A stretch of 64,000 nucleotides of DNA from assembly GCF_001620365.2 (NCBI RefSeq), contig NZ_LQMT02000010.1, forward strand, positions 221,657-285,656. The letters run 5' to 3'. A program made the position numbers and the translations under genes. The notes beneath the pieces were generated by a model. The model searched no databases. It was not told the origin of the DNA and saw only the letters and a program-made list of their open reading frames with translations. Shown piece after piece: positions 9,392-19,364 of the stretch (position 1 is its first letter; each line of letters begins with the position of its first letter). The DNA is from Amycolatopsis keratiniphila subsp. keratiniphila. Lineage in GTDB: Bacteria; Actinomycetota; Actinomycetes; Mycobacteriales; Pseudonocardiaceae.

Positions 9392-10093
9392 TCACATTTC
9401 GAAGCGGTACCCCATCCCGGGTTCCGTCAGCAGGTGCCGCGGCCGCGACGGTTCCGGCTCCAGCTTCCGCCGCAACTGCGCCAGGTACACCCGCAGGTAG
9501 TGCGACTCCGTCTCGTACGTCGGCCCCCACACCTCGTGCAGCAACTGCTTCTGCGCCACCAGACGGCCGCGGTTGCGCACCAGCAGTTCCAGCACACCCC
9601 ATTCGGTCTTGGTGAGGTGCACCTCCTTGCCGTCCCGGCGCACCTTCTTCGCCGCGAGGTCGATCCGGAAGGATCCCGTGTCCACCACCGCGTCCGCACC
9701 GTCCACACTGGACGTCGCCGACCGGCGGACGGCGGCGCGGAGCCGCGCGAGCAGTTCGTCCATGCCGAAGGGTTTGGTGACGTAGTCGTCGGCGCCGGCG
9801 TCGAGGGCCTGCACCTTGTCGGCCGAATCGCCGCGCGCGGACAGCACGATGATCGGCACCGTCGTCCAGCCGCGCAGCCCGGCGATCACCTCGGTGCCGT
9901 CGAGGTCGGGCAGGCCGAGGTCGAGCACGACGACGTCGGGTTTGGTCTCGGCGACGGCCTTCAGCGCGGCCGTCCCGTCGTGCGCGGTGATCACCTTGTA
10001 GCCGCGGGCGGACAGGTTGATCCGCAGGGCTCGCACGATCTGCGGTTCGTCGTCGACGACCAGCACGGTCGCCGACGCGTTGTCTGCGCTCAT
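9392..10093 (-). CDS. kdpE: Response regulator KdpE
   Basis: KdpE is the OmpR-type response regulator that activates the kdp potassium pump. It has 233 residues: a receiver domain with the acidic pair DD (14-15), phospho-acceptor D58 in VVVLDLGLPD and K107 in TKPFG, then a winged-helix DNA-binding domain ending LTEPGMGYRFEM. Its ATG overlaps the kdpD stop as ATGA, implying translational coupling. It is the last gene of the kdp operon. A TCCANNNTGGA palindrome lies inside it at 9703. Confidence 0.96.
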   Translation of the reverse strand: MSADNASATVLVVDDEPQIVRALRINLSARGYKVITAHDGTAALKAVAETKPDVVVLDLGLPDLDGTEVIAGLRGWTTVPIIVLSARGDSADKVQALDAGADDYVTKPFGMDELLARLRAAVRRSATSSVDGADAVVDTGSFRIDLAAKKVRRDGKEVHLTKTEWGVLELLVRNRGRLVAQKQLLHEVWGPTYETESHYLRVYLAQLRRKLEPEPSRPRHLLTEPGMGYRFEM

Positions 10094-12675
10094 CGCACTC
10101 GCTCCTCCTCTTCGTTCTCGAGGCCCTCGTCGTCGAAAGCGAGGAGGCTCTTTTCCGGATCCTGACCAACATATGCGGGCAGCGAGATGACGACGGTGAG
10201 CCCGCCGCCGGGCGTGTCCTCCGCCCGGATCCGCCCGCCCATCGCCTCGGTGAACCCCTTGGCGACCGACAGCCCCAGTCCCACGCCGGGCACGCTGTCC
10301 CGGTCTCCCCCGAGCCGCTGGAACGGCGCGAACGCCGAGTCCGCGGTGCCCTTCTTCAGCCCGCGCCCGTGGTCGATGATGCGCAGTTCGACGTGTTCGG
10401 AATGCGTGCTGGCGCGGGCCGAGACCGGCTCGCCGGACGCGCCGTGCCGCAAGGCGTTGTCGATCACGTTCGCCACCACCCGCTCCAGCAGGCCGGGGTC
10501 GGCGCACACCGACGGCAGCCGTGAGTCGATCGCGACCACGACCGAAGCCGAGTTGTCCACATTGGACAACGCGTGCGAGACGACCTCGTCGTAGCCCACC
10601 GGGCGCAGGTGCGGGCGCACGGCACCGGTGGCCAGCCGCGACGAGTCGAGCAGGTTGTCGATCAGTCCGGCCAGCCGGTCGGCCGATTCCTCGATCGCTT
10701 CGAGCAGTTCGTCGGTGTCCTCTTCGGACAGTGAGATGTCGGTGGCGCGCAGGCTGCCGATGGACGCCTTGATCGACGTCAGCGGGGTGCGGAGGTCGTG
10801 TCCCACGGCGGACAGCAACGCCGTGCGCAGTTCGGTCGCCTCGGCTTTGCGTTCGGCCCGGATGGCCGCCTTCGCCGTCCGCTGCTGCCGCAACGCCAGC
10901 AACGCCTGCCCTGCCACGGCTTCCAGCACTCCCCGGTCCGACGCGGGCAGCGCGCGCCCGCGCAGCGTCAGGTGGACGTCGGCGGTGACGGCGATGTCGG
11001 CGTCGGCCTGGTCCGGGTCCGCGCACGGATCCGTGCCGGCGTTCGCCACCCGCTTCCACTTCCCGTCCCGTTTTTCCAGCAGGGTCACCGAAGTCATCCC
11101 GAAGTTCTCGCGGACCTTCTCCAGCAGCCGCTCGATCGGGTTGGTGTGGGTGAGCACGGTCCGCGCGTACGACGCCAGCAGCGCCGCCTCGGTCCGCGCC
11201 CGCGCGGCCTGCGTCGCGCGCCGGGCCGCGGTGTCGACGACCGCCGCGACGAGGATCGCCACCAGCACCATCGCGACCAGCGTGATCACGTTGCGGGGCT
11301 CGTGGACGGTCAGGGTGTACAGCGGCGGGGTGAAGAAGAAGTTCAGCAACCCGGCCGAGACCACCGCCGCGAGCAGCGCGGGGCCGAGCCCGCCCGCGAG
11401 CGCGACCAGCACCGTCGCGAGGACGTAGTCGACGACGTCGGTGGAGAAGTCGAGGTGGTCGCGCAGCAGGACGCCGAGCAGCGTCGCCAACGCGGGCAGC
11501 ACCAGCGACAGCACCCATCCGGTCAGGCGGCGGGATGGCGTCAAAGGGCTGCGGTTGAACCGGGCACGCAGCCGTCCGCCCGCTTGGGCGTGCGTGACCA
11601 TGTGGACGTCGATCGGGCCGGACCGCTGGACCACGGCCGCGCCGATGCCTTCGTCGAACAGCCGCGCCACCCGTGACCGGCGCGAGGTCCCGACGACGAG
11701 CTGCGTGGCGTTCACCCCCTGCGCGAAGTCGAGCAGCGCCGTCGGCACGTCGTCGCCGACGACGGTGTGGAAGGTCGCGCCGACCTCTTCGGCCAGCTTC
11801 CGGTACTTGCCGACCGCCGTCGGCCCCATTCCGGCGAGCCCGTCGCCGCGCAGGATGTGCAGCACCTGCAGTTCGGCGCCCGCGCGGTTCGCGATACGGC
11901 TCGCGCGACGGATCAGCGTCTCGCTCTCCGGGCCGCCGGTGATGGACACGACCACCCGTTCGCGGGCTTCCCACGTGTCGGTGATCTTCTGCTCCGCCCG
12001 GTACCGCTGCAGCGCGACGTCGACCTGGTCGGCGACCCACAGCAGCGCGAGCTCCCGCAACGCCGTGAGGTTGCCGGGCCGGAAGTAGTTGCCCAGCGCC
12101 GCGTCGATCCGCTCGGCCGGGTACACGTTGCCGTGCGCCAGGCGCCGCCGAAGTGCCTCGGGCGTGATGTCGACCAGCTCCAGCTGTTCGGCCCGCCGCA
12201 CGACCTCGTCGGGCACCGTCTCCTGCTGGGTGACGCCGGTGATCCGCTCGACGACGTCGTTGAGGCTCTGCAGATGCTGCACGTTGACCGTGGAGAGGAC
12301 GTCGATCCCGGCGTCGAGCAGTTCGTCGATGTCCTGCCATCGCTTCTCGTTGCGCGACCCCGGCACGTTGGTGTGCGCGAGTTCGTCGACCACGGCGACC
12401 TCGGGCGCGCGGGCGAGCAGCGCGTCGAGGTCCATCTCCTCGAACTCGTGCTCCCGGTGCGCGGACCGGCGGCGCGGCACGGTCTCCAGACCCTCGACGA
12501 GCTCCGCGGTCTTCTTCCGCCCGTGTGTCTCGACCAGGCCGATGACCACGTCGGTGCCGCGGTCGAGGCGGCGGCGCGCCTCGCCGAGCATCGCGTAGGT
12601 CTTGCCGACGCCCGGGGCCGCGCCGAGGTAGATCCTCAGCTCACCCCGGCGCGGCTTGGTCGTGTTCTCGTCCAC
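10090..12675 (-). CDS. kdpD: Sensor histidine kinase KdpD
   Basis: KdpD senses potassium limitation and phosphorylates KdpE. The chosen start is the GTG at 12675, 5 nt after the kdpC stop, giving 861 residues; a longer in-frame extension overlaps kdpC and is not supported. The cytoplasmic N-domain has the Walker-type GAAPGVGKT (about 18-26). It is followed by a universal-stress-protein-like part, four membrane helices (about 400-500), a GAF-like linker, the HisKA motif with His at about 626 (VGHDLRTPL) and the HATPase domain. Confidence 0.96.
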   Translation of the reverse strand: MDENTTKPRRGELRIYLGAAPGVGKTYAMLGEARRRLDRGTDVVIGLVETHGRKKTAELVEGLETVPRRRSAHREHEFEEMDLDALLARAPEVAVVDELAHTNVPGSRNEKRWQDIDELLDAGIDVLSTVNVQHLQSLNDVVERITGVTQQETVPDEVVRRAEQLELVDITPEALRRRLAHGNVYPAERIDAALGNYFRPGNLTALRELALLWVADQVDVALQRYRAEQKITDTWEARERVVVSITGGPESETLIRRASRIANRAGAELQVLHILRGDGLAGMGPTAVGKYRKLAEEVGATFHTVVGDDVPTALLDFAQGVNATQLVVGTSRRSRVARLFDEGIGAAVVQRSGPIDVHMVTHAQAGGRLRARFNRSPLTPSRRLTGWVLSLVLPALATLLGVLLRDHLDFSTDVVDYVLATVLVALAGGLGPALLAAVVSAGLLNFFFTPPLYTLTVHEPRNVITLVAMVLVAILVAAVVDTAARRATQAARARTEAALLASYARTVLTHTNPIERLLEKVRENFGMTSVTLLEKRDGKWKRVANAGTDPCADPDQADADIAVTADVHLTLRGRALPASDRGVLEAVAGQALLALRQQRTAKAAIRAERKAEATELRTALLSAVGHDLRTPLTSIKASIGSLRATDISLSEEDTDELLEAIEESADRLAGLIDNLLDSSRLATGAVRPHLRPVGYDEVVSHALSNVDNSASVVVAIDSRLPSVCADPGLLERVVANVIDNALRHGASGEPVSARASTHSEHVELRIIDHGRGLKKGTADSAFAPFQRLGGDRDSVPGVGLGLSVAKGFTEAMGGRIRAEDTPGGGLTVVISLPAYVGQDPEKSLLAFDDEGLENEEEERVR

Positions 12676-12680
12676 GTCTG

Positions 12681-13292
12681 TCAGTGTGCTCCTCCGGCCG
12701 CGTCGCGCACGGCCAAGTTGACCTTCAGCACATTGACGCCCGGCACACCGATCCCGGCACCGCTCGTGTTCTCCGCGACGAGCTGCCGGACCTTCTCCTC
12801 GGACAGGCCCGTGTTCCTCGCCACTCGCGGGATCTGCAGGTCGGCGTAGGCGACGCTGATCGCCGGGTCCATCCCCGATCCCGACGCCGTCACCGCGTCG
12901 GCGGGCACCTGCGACTCCTGGACACCTTCGCGGGCGGCGATGAGCTTCTTGCGTTCGCCGATCGCGGCGACCAGGTCCTCGTTGTACGGGCCCTTGTTCG
13001 ACGGTCCGGACGACGACGGGTCGCCGGGGCCGAGGACGTCCTTCGAGCCCGCGGACGGGCGGTTGTGAAACCACGGGTCCTTAGCGGGGTCTGCCGCGAC
13101 CGGGTCGACGCCGATCCGGGCCGAGCCGACGGCTTGCCCGTTCTGGGTGATGATCGAGCCCTCGGCGTTGCCTTCGAGGCCGGGGATGCGGGAGACCGCC
13201 CACACGCCGAGCGGGTAGACGACCCCCAGCAGGACGGTGAAGACGAGCAGGACACGCAGCCCGGCGAGGGTCTGCTTGAACAACGGTTTCAC
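12681..13292 (-). CDS. kdpC: Potassium-transporting ATPase subunit KdpC
   Basis: KdpC is the 203-residue single-span subunit that helps ATP binding in the KdpFABC pump. It has a GTG start, an N-terminal membrane helix (about 12-35) and an extracytoplasmic domain with the conserved SIITQNGQAVGS and DAVTASGSGMDPAIS segments. It begins 4 nt after the kdpB stop. All residues expected of the family appear present. Confidence 0.95.
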   Translation of the reverse strand: MKPLFKQTLAGLRVLLVFTVLLGVVYPLGVWAVSRIPGLEGNAEGSIITQNGQAVGSARIGVDPVAADPAKDPWFHNRPSAGSKDVLGPGDPSSSGPSNKGPYNEDLVAAIGERKKLIAAREGVQESQVPADAVTASGSGMDPAISVAYADLQIPRVARNTGLSEEKVRQLVAENTSGAGIGVPGVNVLKVNLAVRDAAGGAH

Positions 13293-13296
13293 GAGG

Positions 13297-15390
13297 TCAC
13301 CCGATTCCAGGGATGAGACGGACGAGCAGGTCGATCAGCCAGATCCCGAGGAACGGGCTGACGATCCCGCCGAGGCCGTAGACCAGCAGGTTCCGGCGCA
13401 GCAGCGTCGAGGCCGAGGACGGTTTGTACCGGACGCCGCGCAGGGCGAGCGGGATCAGCCCGACGATGATCAGGGCGTTGAAGATGACCGCCGACAGGAT
13501 CGCCGACTTCGGCGTCGCCAGGTTCATGATGTTGAGCGCGCCGAGCTGGGCGAAGATGCCGGTGAACATCGCGGGCAGGATGGCGAAGTACTTCGCGAGG
13601 TCGTTGGCGACGCTGAAGGTGGTCAGCGCGCCGCGGGTGATCAGCAGCTGTTTGCCGATCTCCACGATCTCGATCAGCTTCGTCGGGTCGGAGTCGAGGT
13701 CCACCATGTTCCCCGCCTCCTTGGCGGCGGAGGTCCCGGTGTTCATCGCGACGCCGACGTCGGACTGCGCGAGCGCGGGGGCGTCGTTGGTGCCGTCGCC
13801 GGTCATCGCGACCAGCCGCCCGCCTTCCTGCTCCTTCTTGATCAGCGCCATCTTGTCTTCGGGCTTGGCCTCGGCGAGGTAGTCGTCGACGCCCGCGTCC
13901 TGCGCGATGGCCTTGGCGGTGAGCGGGTTGTCCCCGGTGATCATGACGGTCTTGATCCCCATCGAGCGGAGCTGGACGAACCGCTCCTTCATCCCGGGTT
14001 TGACCACATCGGACAGCCGGATCACACCGCGCACGAACGCCTTCGCGCCGTCGTACTCCGCGACCACCAGCGGGGTGCCACCCTGCTGGCTGATCTCGTC
14101 GACGACGCTTTCGGTCTCGTCCGGCATGTCGCCACCGCGCTCGCGGACCCACTCGCGCACCGCGGCGGTGGCGCCCTTGCGGACCTGACGTTCATGGATG
14201 TCGATGCCGCTCATCCGGGTCTGCGCGGTGAACTCGACGAAGTCCGCGAGCTTCTCCTCGGCGGACACGGTCTCCGCGAGCCCGTGCTCCCGCGCGACGA
14301 GTTCGACGATGCTGCGGCCTTCCGGCGTGCCGTCGGCGAGGCTGGACAGCCGGGCCGCCTTGGCGATGTCGTCCATTGTGGACTCGCCGACCGGGATCAG
14401 CTCGGTGGCCTTGCGGTTGCCGAAGGTGATCGTGCCGGTCTTGTCCAGCAGTAGCGTCGAGACGTCGCCGGCGGCCTCGACCGCGCGACCGCTCGTGGCG
14501 AGGACGTTGCGCTGTACCAGCCGGTCCATCCCCGCGATACCGATCGCGGACAGCAGCGCGCCGATCGTCGTCGGGATCAGGCAGACCAGCAACGCGGTCA
14601 GCACGATCACCGACTGCTGGCTGCCCGAGTAGCCCGCCATAGGCTGCAGCGCCACGACGGCGAGCAGGAAGATGATCGTGAGCGTGGAGAGCAGGATCGT
14701 CAGCGCGATCTCGTTCGGCGTCTTCTGCCGGGAAGCGCCCTCCACCAAGGCGATCATGCGGTCCACAAAGGACTCGCCGGGTTTGGTGGTGATCTTCACG
14801 ACGACGCGGTCACTGAGCACCGTGGTGCCGCCGGTGACCGCGCACCGGTCACCGCCCGATTCGCGGATGACCGGGGCCGATTCGCCGGTGATGGCCGATT
14901 CGTCGACGGTCGCGATGCCCTCGACGACGTCGCCGTCACCCGGGATGACCTGTCCGGCCTCGACGACCACCAGGTCGCCGACACGCAGGTCGGTTCCCGG
15001 CACGGTCTCCTCGTCGCCGTCCTCGGTGAGACGGCGCGCGACGGTCTCCTTCTTGCTGCGGCGCAGGGTTTCCGCCTGCGCCTTGCCCCGGCCCTCCGCG
15101 ACCGCCTCGGCGAGGTTCGCGAACAGGACGGTGAACCACAGCCAGATCGTGATGAGGATGGTGAACACGCTCGGGTCGGTGATCGCGAAGACCGTGGTCA
15201 GCGCCGAGCCGATCCACACCACGAACATGACCGGGTTGCCGAGCTGGTGCCTGGGGTTGAGCTTGCGCAACGCCTCCGGGAGCGAGGTCAGCAGCTGGCG
15301 CGGGCTGAAGATCCCCGCGCCGACCCGGCCGGTGTTTTCGACGTGGTGCTGGGAGATCTCCTCCGGGGTGCGTTCTTGAGTCATGGTCAT
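13297..15390 (-). CDS. kdpB: Potassium-transporting ATPase ATP-binding subunit KdpB
   Basis: KdpB is the P-type ATPase subunit of the high-affinity potassium pump. From the ATG at 15390, which overlaps the kdpA stop as ATGA, it has 697 residues; a second ATG two codons later is possible. Visible motifs are TGES (actuator domain), the phosphorylation motif [10 protein letters not shown] and the hinge motif [11 protein letters not shown]. Membrane helices lie at both ends. A TCCANNNTGGA palindrome falls inside at 14372. Confidence 0.97.
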   Translation of the reverse strand: MTMTQERTPEEISQHHVENTGRVGAGIFSPRQLLTSLPEALRKLNPRHQLGNPVMFVVWIGSALTTVFAITDPSVFTILITIWLWFTVLFANLAEAVAEGRGKAQAETLRRSKKETVARRLTEDGDEETVPGTDLRVGDLVVVEAGQVIPGDGDVVEGIATVDESAITGESAPVIRESGGDRCAVTGGTTVLSDRVVVKITTKPGESFVDRMIALVEGASRQKTPNEIALTILLSTLTIIFLLAVVALQPMAGYSGSQQSVIVLTALLVCLIPTTIGALLSAIGIAGMDRLVQRNVLATSGRAVEAAGDVSTLLLDKTGTITFGNRKATELIPVGESTMDDIAKAARLSSLADGTPEGRSIVELVAREHGLAETVSAEEKLADFVEFTAQTRMSGIDIHERQVRKGATAAVREWVRERGGDMPDETESVVDEISQQGGTPLVVAEYDGAKAFVRGVIRLSDVVKPGMKERFVQLRSMGIKTVMITGDNPLTAKAIAQDAGVDDYLAEAKPEDKMALIKKEQEGGRLVAMTGDGTNDAPALAQSDVGVAMNTGTSAAKEAGNMVDLDSDPTKLIEIVEIGKQLLITRGALTTFSVANDLAKYFAILPAMFTGIFAQLGALNIMNLATPKSAILSAVIFNALIIVGLIPLALRGVRYKPSSASTLLRRNLLVYGLGGIVSPFLGIWLIDLLVRLIPGIG

Positions 15391-17048
15391 GCGAGTGCCT
15401 CTGCTATGGGCCCGAGCGCGAGCGCCGGGATGAAGGTGAGGGCCGCGACGAGCACGATCGTGCCCGCGAGCATCGTGCCGAAGAGCGGCCCGGTGGTGGG
15501 CAGCGTGCCGGCGGTCTCCGGAACCTTCCGCTGGGAGGCGAGGGATCCGGCCAGGCACAGCACGGCGAGGATCGGGATGAACCGGCCGAGCAGCATCGCC
15601 ACCGACAGCGAAGACTGGAACCAGTCGTTCGTCACGGTGAGCCCGCCGAACGCGCTGCCGTTGTTGTTGCCCGCCGAGGCGTAGGCGTAGAGGACTTCGG
15701 AAAGGCCGTGCGCGCCGGAGTTCGTCATGGCGGCCGGGGTGTCGGCCAGCATCAGCGCGACACCGGAGCCGAGCAGGACCACGGTCGGCATCGCCAGCAT
15801 GGAGACGGCGGCGCAGGTGACCTCGCGTTTGCCGAGCTTCTTCCCCAGGTATTCCGGCGTCCGGCCGACCATCAGCCCGGCGAGGAACATCGCGATCACG
15901 GCCATCACGAGGATGCCGTACAGACCGGTGCCCACCCCGCCCGGCGAGATCTCGCCCAGCAGCATGTTGAGCAGCGCGCCTCCGCCGCCGAGCCCGCTGT
16001 AGCTGTCGTGCGCGCCGTTGACCGCGCCGGTCGACGTGCCGGTGGTGGCGTTGGCGAACAGCGAACTCAGGCCTATGCCGAACCGCTGTTCCTTGCCCTC
16101 CAGATTCGCCCCGGCGGCCAGCGACGCGGGGCCGCTCGCGTTGGCTTCGGACAGCCAGGTGACCGTGAGCATCGCGGTGAACAGCCCGGCCATCACCGAA
16201 AGCAGGACGTACCCCTGCCGCGTGTTGCCGACGAGTTTGCCGAACGTGCGGGTCAGCGACACCGGGATGACCAGGATCAGGAAGATCTCGATCAGGTTGG
16301 TCCAGGCGTTCGGGTTCTCGAAAGGGTGCGCGGAGTTGGCGTTGAAGATGCCGCCGCCGTTGGTGCCGAGTTCCTTGATGGCTTCCTGGCTCGCGGCGGG
16401 CGCGAGGGCGATCTTGCTCGTGCTGCCGTCCGGGTTGAGGACGTCGACGCCGCTCTTGAGGCTCTGGACGACGCCGAGCGCGATCAGCGCGATCGCCGCC
16501 ACGAACGCGATCGGCAGCAGGATCCGGATCGTGCCGCGCGTCAGGTCCACCCAGAAGTTGCCGAGGCGGTCGGTCTTCGACCGGACGAAGCCGCGGACGA
16601 CCGCGATGGCGACCGAAAGGCCGACGGCGGCGGACAGGAAGTTCTGCACGGTCAGGCCGGCCATCTGCACGAAGTGACCCATGGTCGCTTCGGGGCTGTA
16701 GGACTGCCAGTTCGTGTTCGTCACGAAGCTGACGGCGGTGTTGAAGGCGACCGCCGGCGAGACCGGCTCCTTGCCGAGGCTCCACGGCAGGATCGTCTGA
16801 AGCCGTTGAAGCAGGTACAAGAAGATGACGGAGACGAACGAGAAGCCGATCACGGCGGACGCGTAGGTCTTCCAGTGCTGTTCCGATCCGGGGTTCACCC
16901 GGAAGAGGCGGTACAGGCCGCGTTCGGCCTTGGTGTGCTTCTCGGTCGAGAAGACGCGCGCCATGTAATCGCCCAGTGGCCGGTGGACCACGGCGAGCGC
17001 GACGAGGAGAAGGCCGGCCTGCAGGAGGCCGGCCGAGGTGTCTGACAT
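15387..17048 (-). CDS. kdpA: Potassium-transporting ATPase subunit KdpA
   Basis: KdpA is the potassium-binding channel-like subunit, 553 residues and strongly hydrophobic. Selectivity-filter loops are recognisable at [29 protein letters not shown] and [11 protein letters not shown]. Its ATG shares one base with the kdpF stop (TGATG), so translation is probably coupled. Confidence 0.97.
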   Translation of the reverse strand: MSDTSAGLLQAGLLLVALAVVHRPLGDYMARVFSTEKHTKAERGLYRLFRVNPGSEQHWKTYASAVIGFSFVSVIFLYLLQRLQTILPWSLGKEPVSPAVAFNTAVSFVTNTNWQSYSPEATMGHFVQMAGLTVQNFLSAAVGLSVAIAVVRGFVRSKTDRLGNFWVDLTRGTIRILLPIAFVAAIALIALGVVQSLKSGVDVLNPDGSTSKIALAPAASQEAIKELGTNGGGIFNANSAHPFENPNAWTNLIEIFLILVIPVSLTRTFGKLVGNTRQGYVLLSVMAGLFTAMLTVTWLSEANASGPASLAAGANLEGKEQRFGIGLSSLFANATTGTSTGAVNGAHDSYSGLGGGGALLNMLLGEISPGGVGTGLYGILVMAVIAMFLAGLMVGRTPEYLGKKLGKREVTCAAVSMLAMPTVVLLGSGVALMLADTPAAMTNSGAHGLSEVLYAYASAGNNNGSAFGGLTVTNDWFQSSLSVAMLLGRFIPILAVLCLAGSLASQRKVPETAGTLPTTGPLFGTMLAGTIVLVAALTFIPALALGPIAEALA

Positions 17049-17149
17049 CAGAATTTCTCCGGCCTGACCAGTGCGATGAACAAATAGACGATCAGCCCCA
17101 GCGCCAGCAGTCCGCCGACGACGTTGGCCACGGCTCCCGTGCCGGTCAC
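17048..17149 (-). CDS. kdpF: Potassium-transporting ATPase subunit KdpF
   Basis: KdpF is a one-helix stabilising subunit of the KdpFABC complex. The 33-residue product starts at the GTG at 17149 and has one hydrophobic helix followed by the family-typical ending ALVRPEKF. The GTG overlaps the stop of the preceding microprotein gene as GTGA, and its own stop overlaps kdpA as TGATG. Longer starts upstream would read through that microprotein gene in another frame and are unlikely. Confidence 0.88.
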   Translation of the reverse strand: MTGTGAVANVVGGLLALGLIVYLFIALVRPEKF

Positions 17150-17229
17150 AGCTTTTCCAGACCGCGAAGGGTCAGGGCGAGAACCACGAATACGCCGATC
17201 AGGAGCACGGCGTAGAGCAAGTCGGCCAC
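17146..17229 (-). CDS. 27-residue membrane microprotein at head of kdp operon
   Basis: A reading frame from the GTG at 17229 encodes 27 residues: a short start, one membrane helix (YAVLLIGVFVVLALTLRG) and the ending LEKL. A good AGAGG ribosome site lies about 7 nt upstream. Its stop overlaps the kdpF GTG as GTGA, the same coupling seen at other kdp junctions, which is the main evidence that it is translated. It resembles KdpF in size and topology but is a different sequence. It may be an additional small pump subunit or a translational leader; which one cannot be decided here. Confidence 0.65.
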   Translation of the reverse strand: MADLLYAVLLIGVFVVLALTLRGLEKL

Positions 17230-17321
17230 TAAGCACCTCTCAGGACAGGTCACCCCATCGGTGACCAGGACCCCGCAACACTGCGCCAGGTCACGGCGCT
17301 TCCGGCGCGGGACTGACGGCC

Positions 17322-17364
17322 TCTTGATGCCCCGATCGGGTGCCTTTACGACTTCTTGATGCCC
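17322..17364. promoter_or_regulatory. Candidate KdpE site: two direct repeats
   Basis: The 11-mer TCTTGATGCCC occurs at 17322-17332 and 17354-17364. The 32-bp period places both on the same helix face. They lie 93-135 bp upstream of the first kdp start. Direct repeats suit an OmpR-type regulator such as KdpE, but binding is inferred. Confidence 0.4.
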
Positions 17365-17436
17365 GGTGACGTGCCCCACAGACCGTGACGCACTGCGGAC
17401 GGAGCGTGCAATTCGGGCAGACAAGCCGCGCGAACC

Positions 17437-17454
17437 GTGTTACACCAGTGTTAC
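17437..17454. promoter_or_regulatory. Direct heptamer repeat upstream of asnB
   Basis: GTGTTAC occurs at 17437-17443 and 17448-17454, an 11-bp period, about 40 bp before the asnB ATG in the kdp/asnB divergent region. This spacing is typical of sites for tandem-binding winged-helix regulators. The regulator is unknown. Confidence 0.35.
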
Positions 17455-17493
17455 GGATAGTTGTATGTGCTAACTAATCACCAGGAGGTAGCG

Positions 17494-19326
17494 ATGTGCG
17501 GAATCGCCGGGTGGGTCTCCTATGACACGGATCTGACCCAGCGTCGCGAGGTCGTCGACGCGATGACCGGGACGATGGCGTGCCGCGGACCGGACGACTC
17601 GGGCACCTGGGTCCGGCCGAACGTGGCACTGGGTCACCGGCGGCTGGCGATCATCGACCTGCCGGGCGGCAGGCAGCCGATGGCCGAGGCCGGGCTGGCC
17701 GCGATGGTCTACAGCGGTGAGGCGTACAACTTCACCGAGCTGCGCGAGGAACTTCTCAAGCGTGGCCACAAGTTCGAGACCGACAGCGACACCGAGGTCG
17801 TGCTCCACGGCTACCTGGAGTGGGGCGACGAGGTCGTCGACCACCTCAACGGCATGTACGCCTTCGCGATCTGGGACGAGCGCGACGAGAAGCTCGTGAT
17901 GATCCGCGACCGCATGGGCATCAAGCCGTTCTACTACTACCCGACCCCGGACGGCGTCCTCTTCGGTTCCGAGCCGAAGGCGATCCTGGCGAATCCCTTG
18001 GCACGCAAGGTGGTCGACACCGACGGCCTGCGCGAACTGATGGCCATGACCAAGACCCCCGGCTGGTCGCTGTGGAAGGGCATGCACGAGGTCGGCCCTG
18101 GCACGATCGTCACGGTCGACCGCTCCGGGATCCGCACGCGGACGTACTGGAAGCTCGACGCGAAGCAGCACACGGACGACCAGGAGACCACGGTCGAGCG
18201 GGTCCGCGAGCTGATGACGGACATCGTGCACCGGCAGCTGATCGCCGACGTGCCCCGCTGCGTCCTGCTCTCGGGCGGGCTCGACTCCAGCGCCGTCACC
18301 GGTCTCGCCGCGGCGCGGCTGGCCGAACAGGGCGAACGGCTGCGCACGTTCTCCGTCGATTTCCAGGGCCAGGAGGAGAACTTCAAACCGGACGAGGTGC
18401 GCGACACCCCGGACTCGCCCTTCATCCGCGACGTCGCGCAGCTGGTCGGCTCCGACCACAAGGACGTCGTGCTGAACCCGGCCGAGCTCAGCGATCCGGA
18501 GGTCCGCCGCAAGGTGCTGGCCGCGCGGGACATCCCGGCCGGGCTCGGGGACATGGACACGTCGCTGTACCTGCTGTTCAAGGCGATCCGCGCGGAGTCG
18601 ACGGTGGCGCTGTCCGGTGAATCCGCCGACGAGGTCTTCGGCGGTTACCGGTGGTTCCACGACGAGGCCTCGGTGAACTCGGGGACGTTCCCCTGGCTCG
18701 CCTTCCGGATGGGGCTCACCAGTGAGCGGGGCGCCCTCCTGCGCGGCGAGGTCCAGGACAAGCTGGATCTGCCCGGTTACATCGCCGACCAGTACGCCAC
18801 CGCCGTCGCCCAGGTCGAGCACCTCGACGGCGAAAGCGAGCAGGACCGCAAGATGCGCACGGTCTGCAACCTGCACCTGAGCCGGTTCGTGCGGATGCTG
18901 CTGGACCGCAAGGACCGGGCGTCGATGGCGGTCGGGCTCGAAGTGCGTGTGCCGTTCTGCGACCACCGCCTCGTCGAGTACGTCTACAACACGCCTTGGT
19001 CGCTGAAGACGTTCGACGGCAGGGAGAAGAGCCTGCTGCGGCACGCGACCGAACACGTGCTCCCGACGTCCGTGCGGGATCGGGTCAAGAGCCCGTATCC
19101 GTCCACTCAGGACCCCGGCTACGCGGCCGCGTTGCAGCAGCAGGCCAAGGAGGCCCTGACCGAACGGGACAACCCGGTGTTCGAGCTGGTCGACCGCGAC
19201 TGGCTGCACCGGGTGTCCGAAGTGGACCCGGTGACGATGTCCTCGGCCCAGCGCTCCGGGATCGACCGGGCGCTGGACCTCTACCACTGGTTCGACCTGT
19301 ACCGGCCCGAACTGCAGCTGGACTGA
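17494..19326 (+). CDS. asnB: Asparagine synthase (glutamine-hydrolysing)
   Basis: This enzyme makes asparagine from aspartate, ATP and glutamine. The start is the ATG at 17494 with AGGAGG 5 nt upstream, because the mature enzyme needs Cys directly after Met (MCGIAGWVSYD). A frame extension to the TTG at 17461 would bury that Cys. The 610 residues contain an N-terminal class II glutaminase domain and a C-terminal synthetase domain with the pyrophosphate motif SGGLDSS and GESADEVFGGYRW. It stands alone, facing the kdp operon; a role in peptide or cell-wall amidation is possible but not indicated by its neighbours. Confidence 0.93.
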   Translation: MCGIAGWVSYDTDLTQRREVVDAMTGTMACRGPDDSGTWVRPNVALGHRRLAIIDLPGGRQPMAEAGLAAMVYSGEAYNFTELREELLKRGHKFETDSDTEVVLHGYLEWGDEVVDHLNGMYAFAIWDERDEKLVMIRDRMGIKPFYYYPTPDGVLFGSEPKAILANPLARKVVDTDGLRELMAMTKTPGWSLWKGMHEVGPGTIVTVDRSGIRTRTYWKLDAKQHTDDQETTVERVRELMTDIVHRQLIADVPRCVLLSGGLDSSAVTGLAAARLAEQGERLRTFSVDFQGQEENFKPDEVRDTPDSPFIRDVAQLVGSDHKDVVLNPAELSDPEVRRKVLAARDIPAGLGDMDTSLYLLFKAIRAESTVALSGESADEVFGGYRWFHDEASVNSGTFPWLAFRMGLTSERGALLRGEVQDKLDLPGYIADQYATAVAQVEHLDGESEQDRKMRTVCNLHLSRFVRMLLDRKDRASMAVGLEVRVPFCDHRLVEYVYNTPWSLKTFDGREKSLLRHATEHVLPTSVRDRVKSPYPSTQDPGYAAALQQQAKEALTERDNPVFELVDRDWLHRVSEVDPVTMSSAQRSGIDRALDLYHWFDLYRPELQLD

Positions 19327-19333
19327 GGAAACC

Positions 19334-19364
19334 GGTCCGCCGCCGCACTCAGCGGCGGCGGACC
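19334..19364. terminator. GC-rich hairpin between asnB and ABC permease
   Basis: Perfect 13-bp arms (GGTCCGCCGCCGC at 19334-19346 and its complement at 19352-19364) enclose a 5-nt loop. It starts 8 nt after the asnB stop, and its second arm lies inside the last codons of the convergent permease gene. There is no T tract, so a terminator role is inferred from position and stem strength. Confidence 0.6.

Noticed and set aside
12676..13074. Longer KdpD start upstream of 12675
   Set aside because: It would run inside kdpC in another frame and gives a non-family Arg/Pro-rich sequence.
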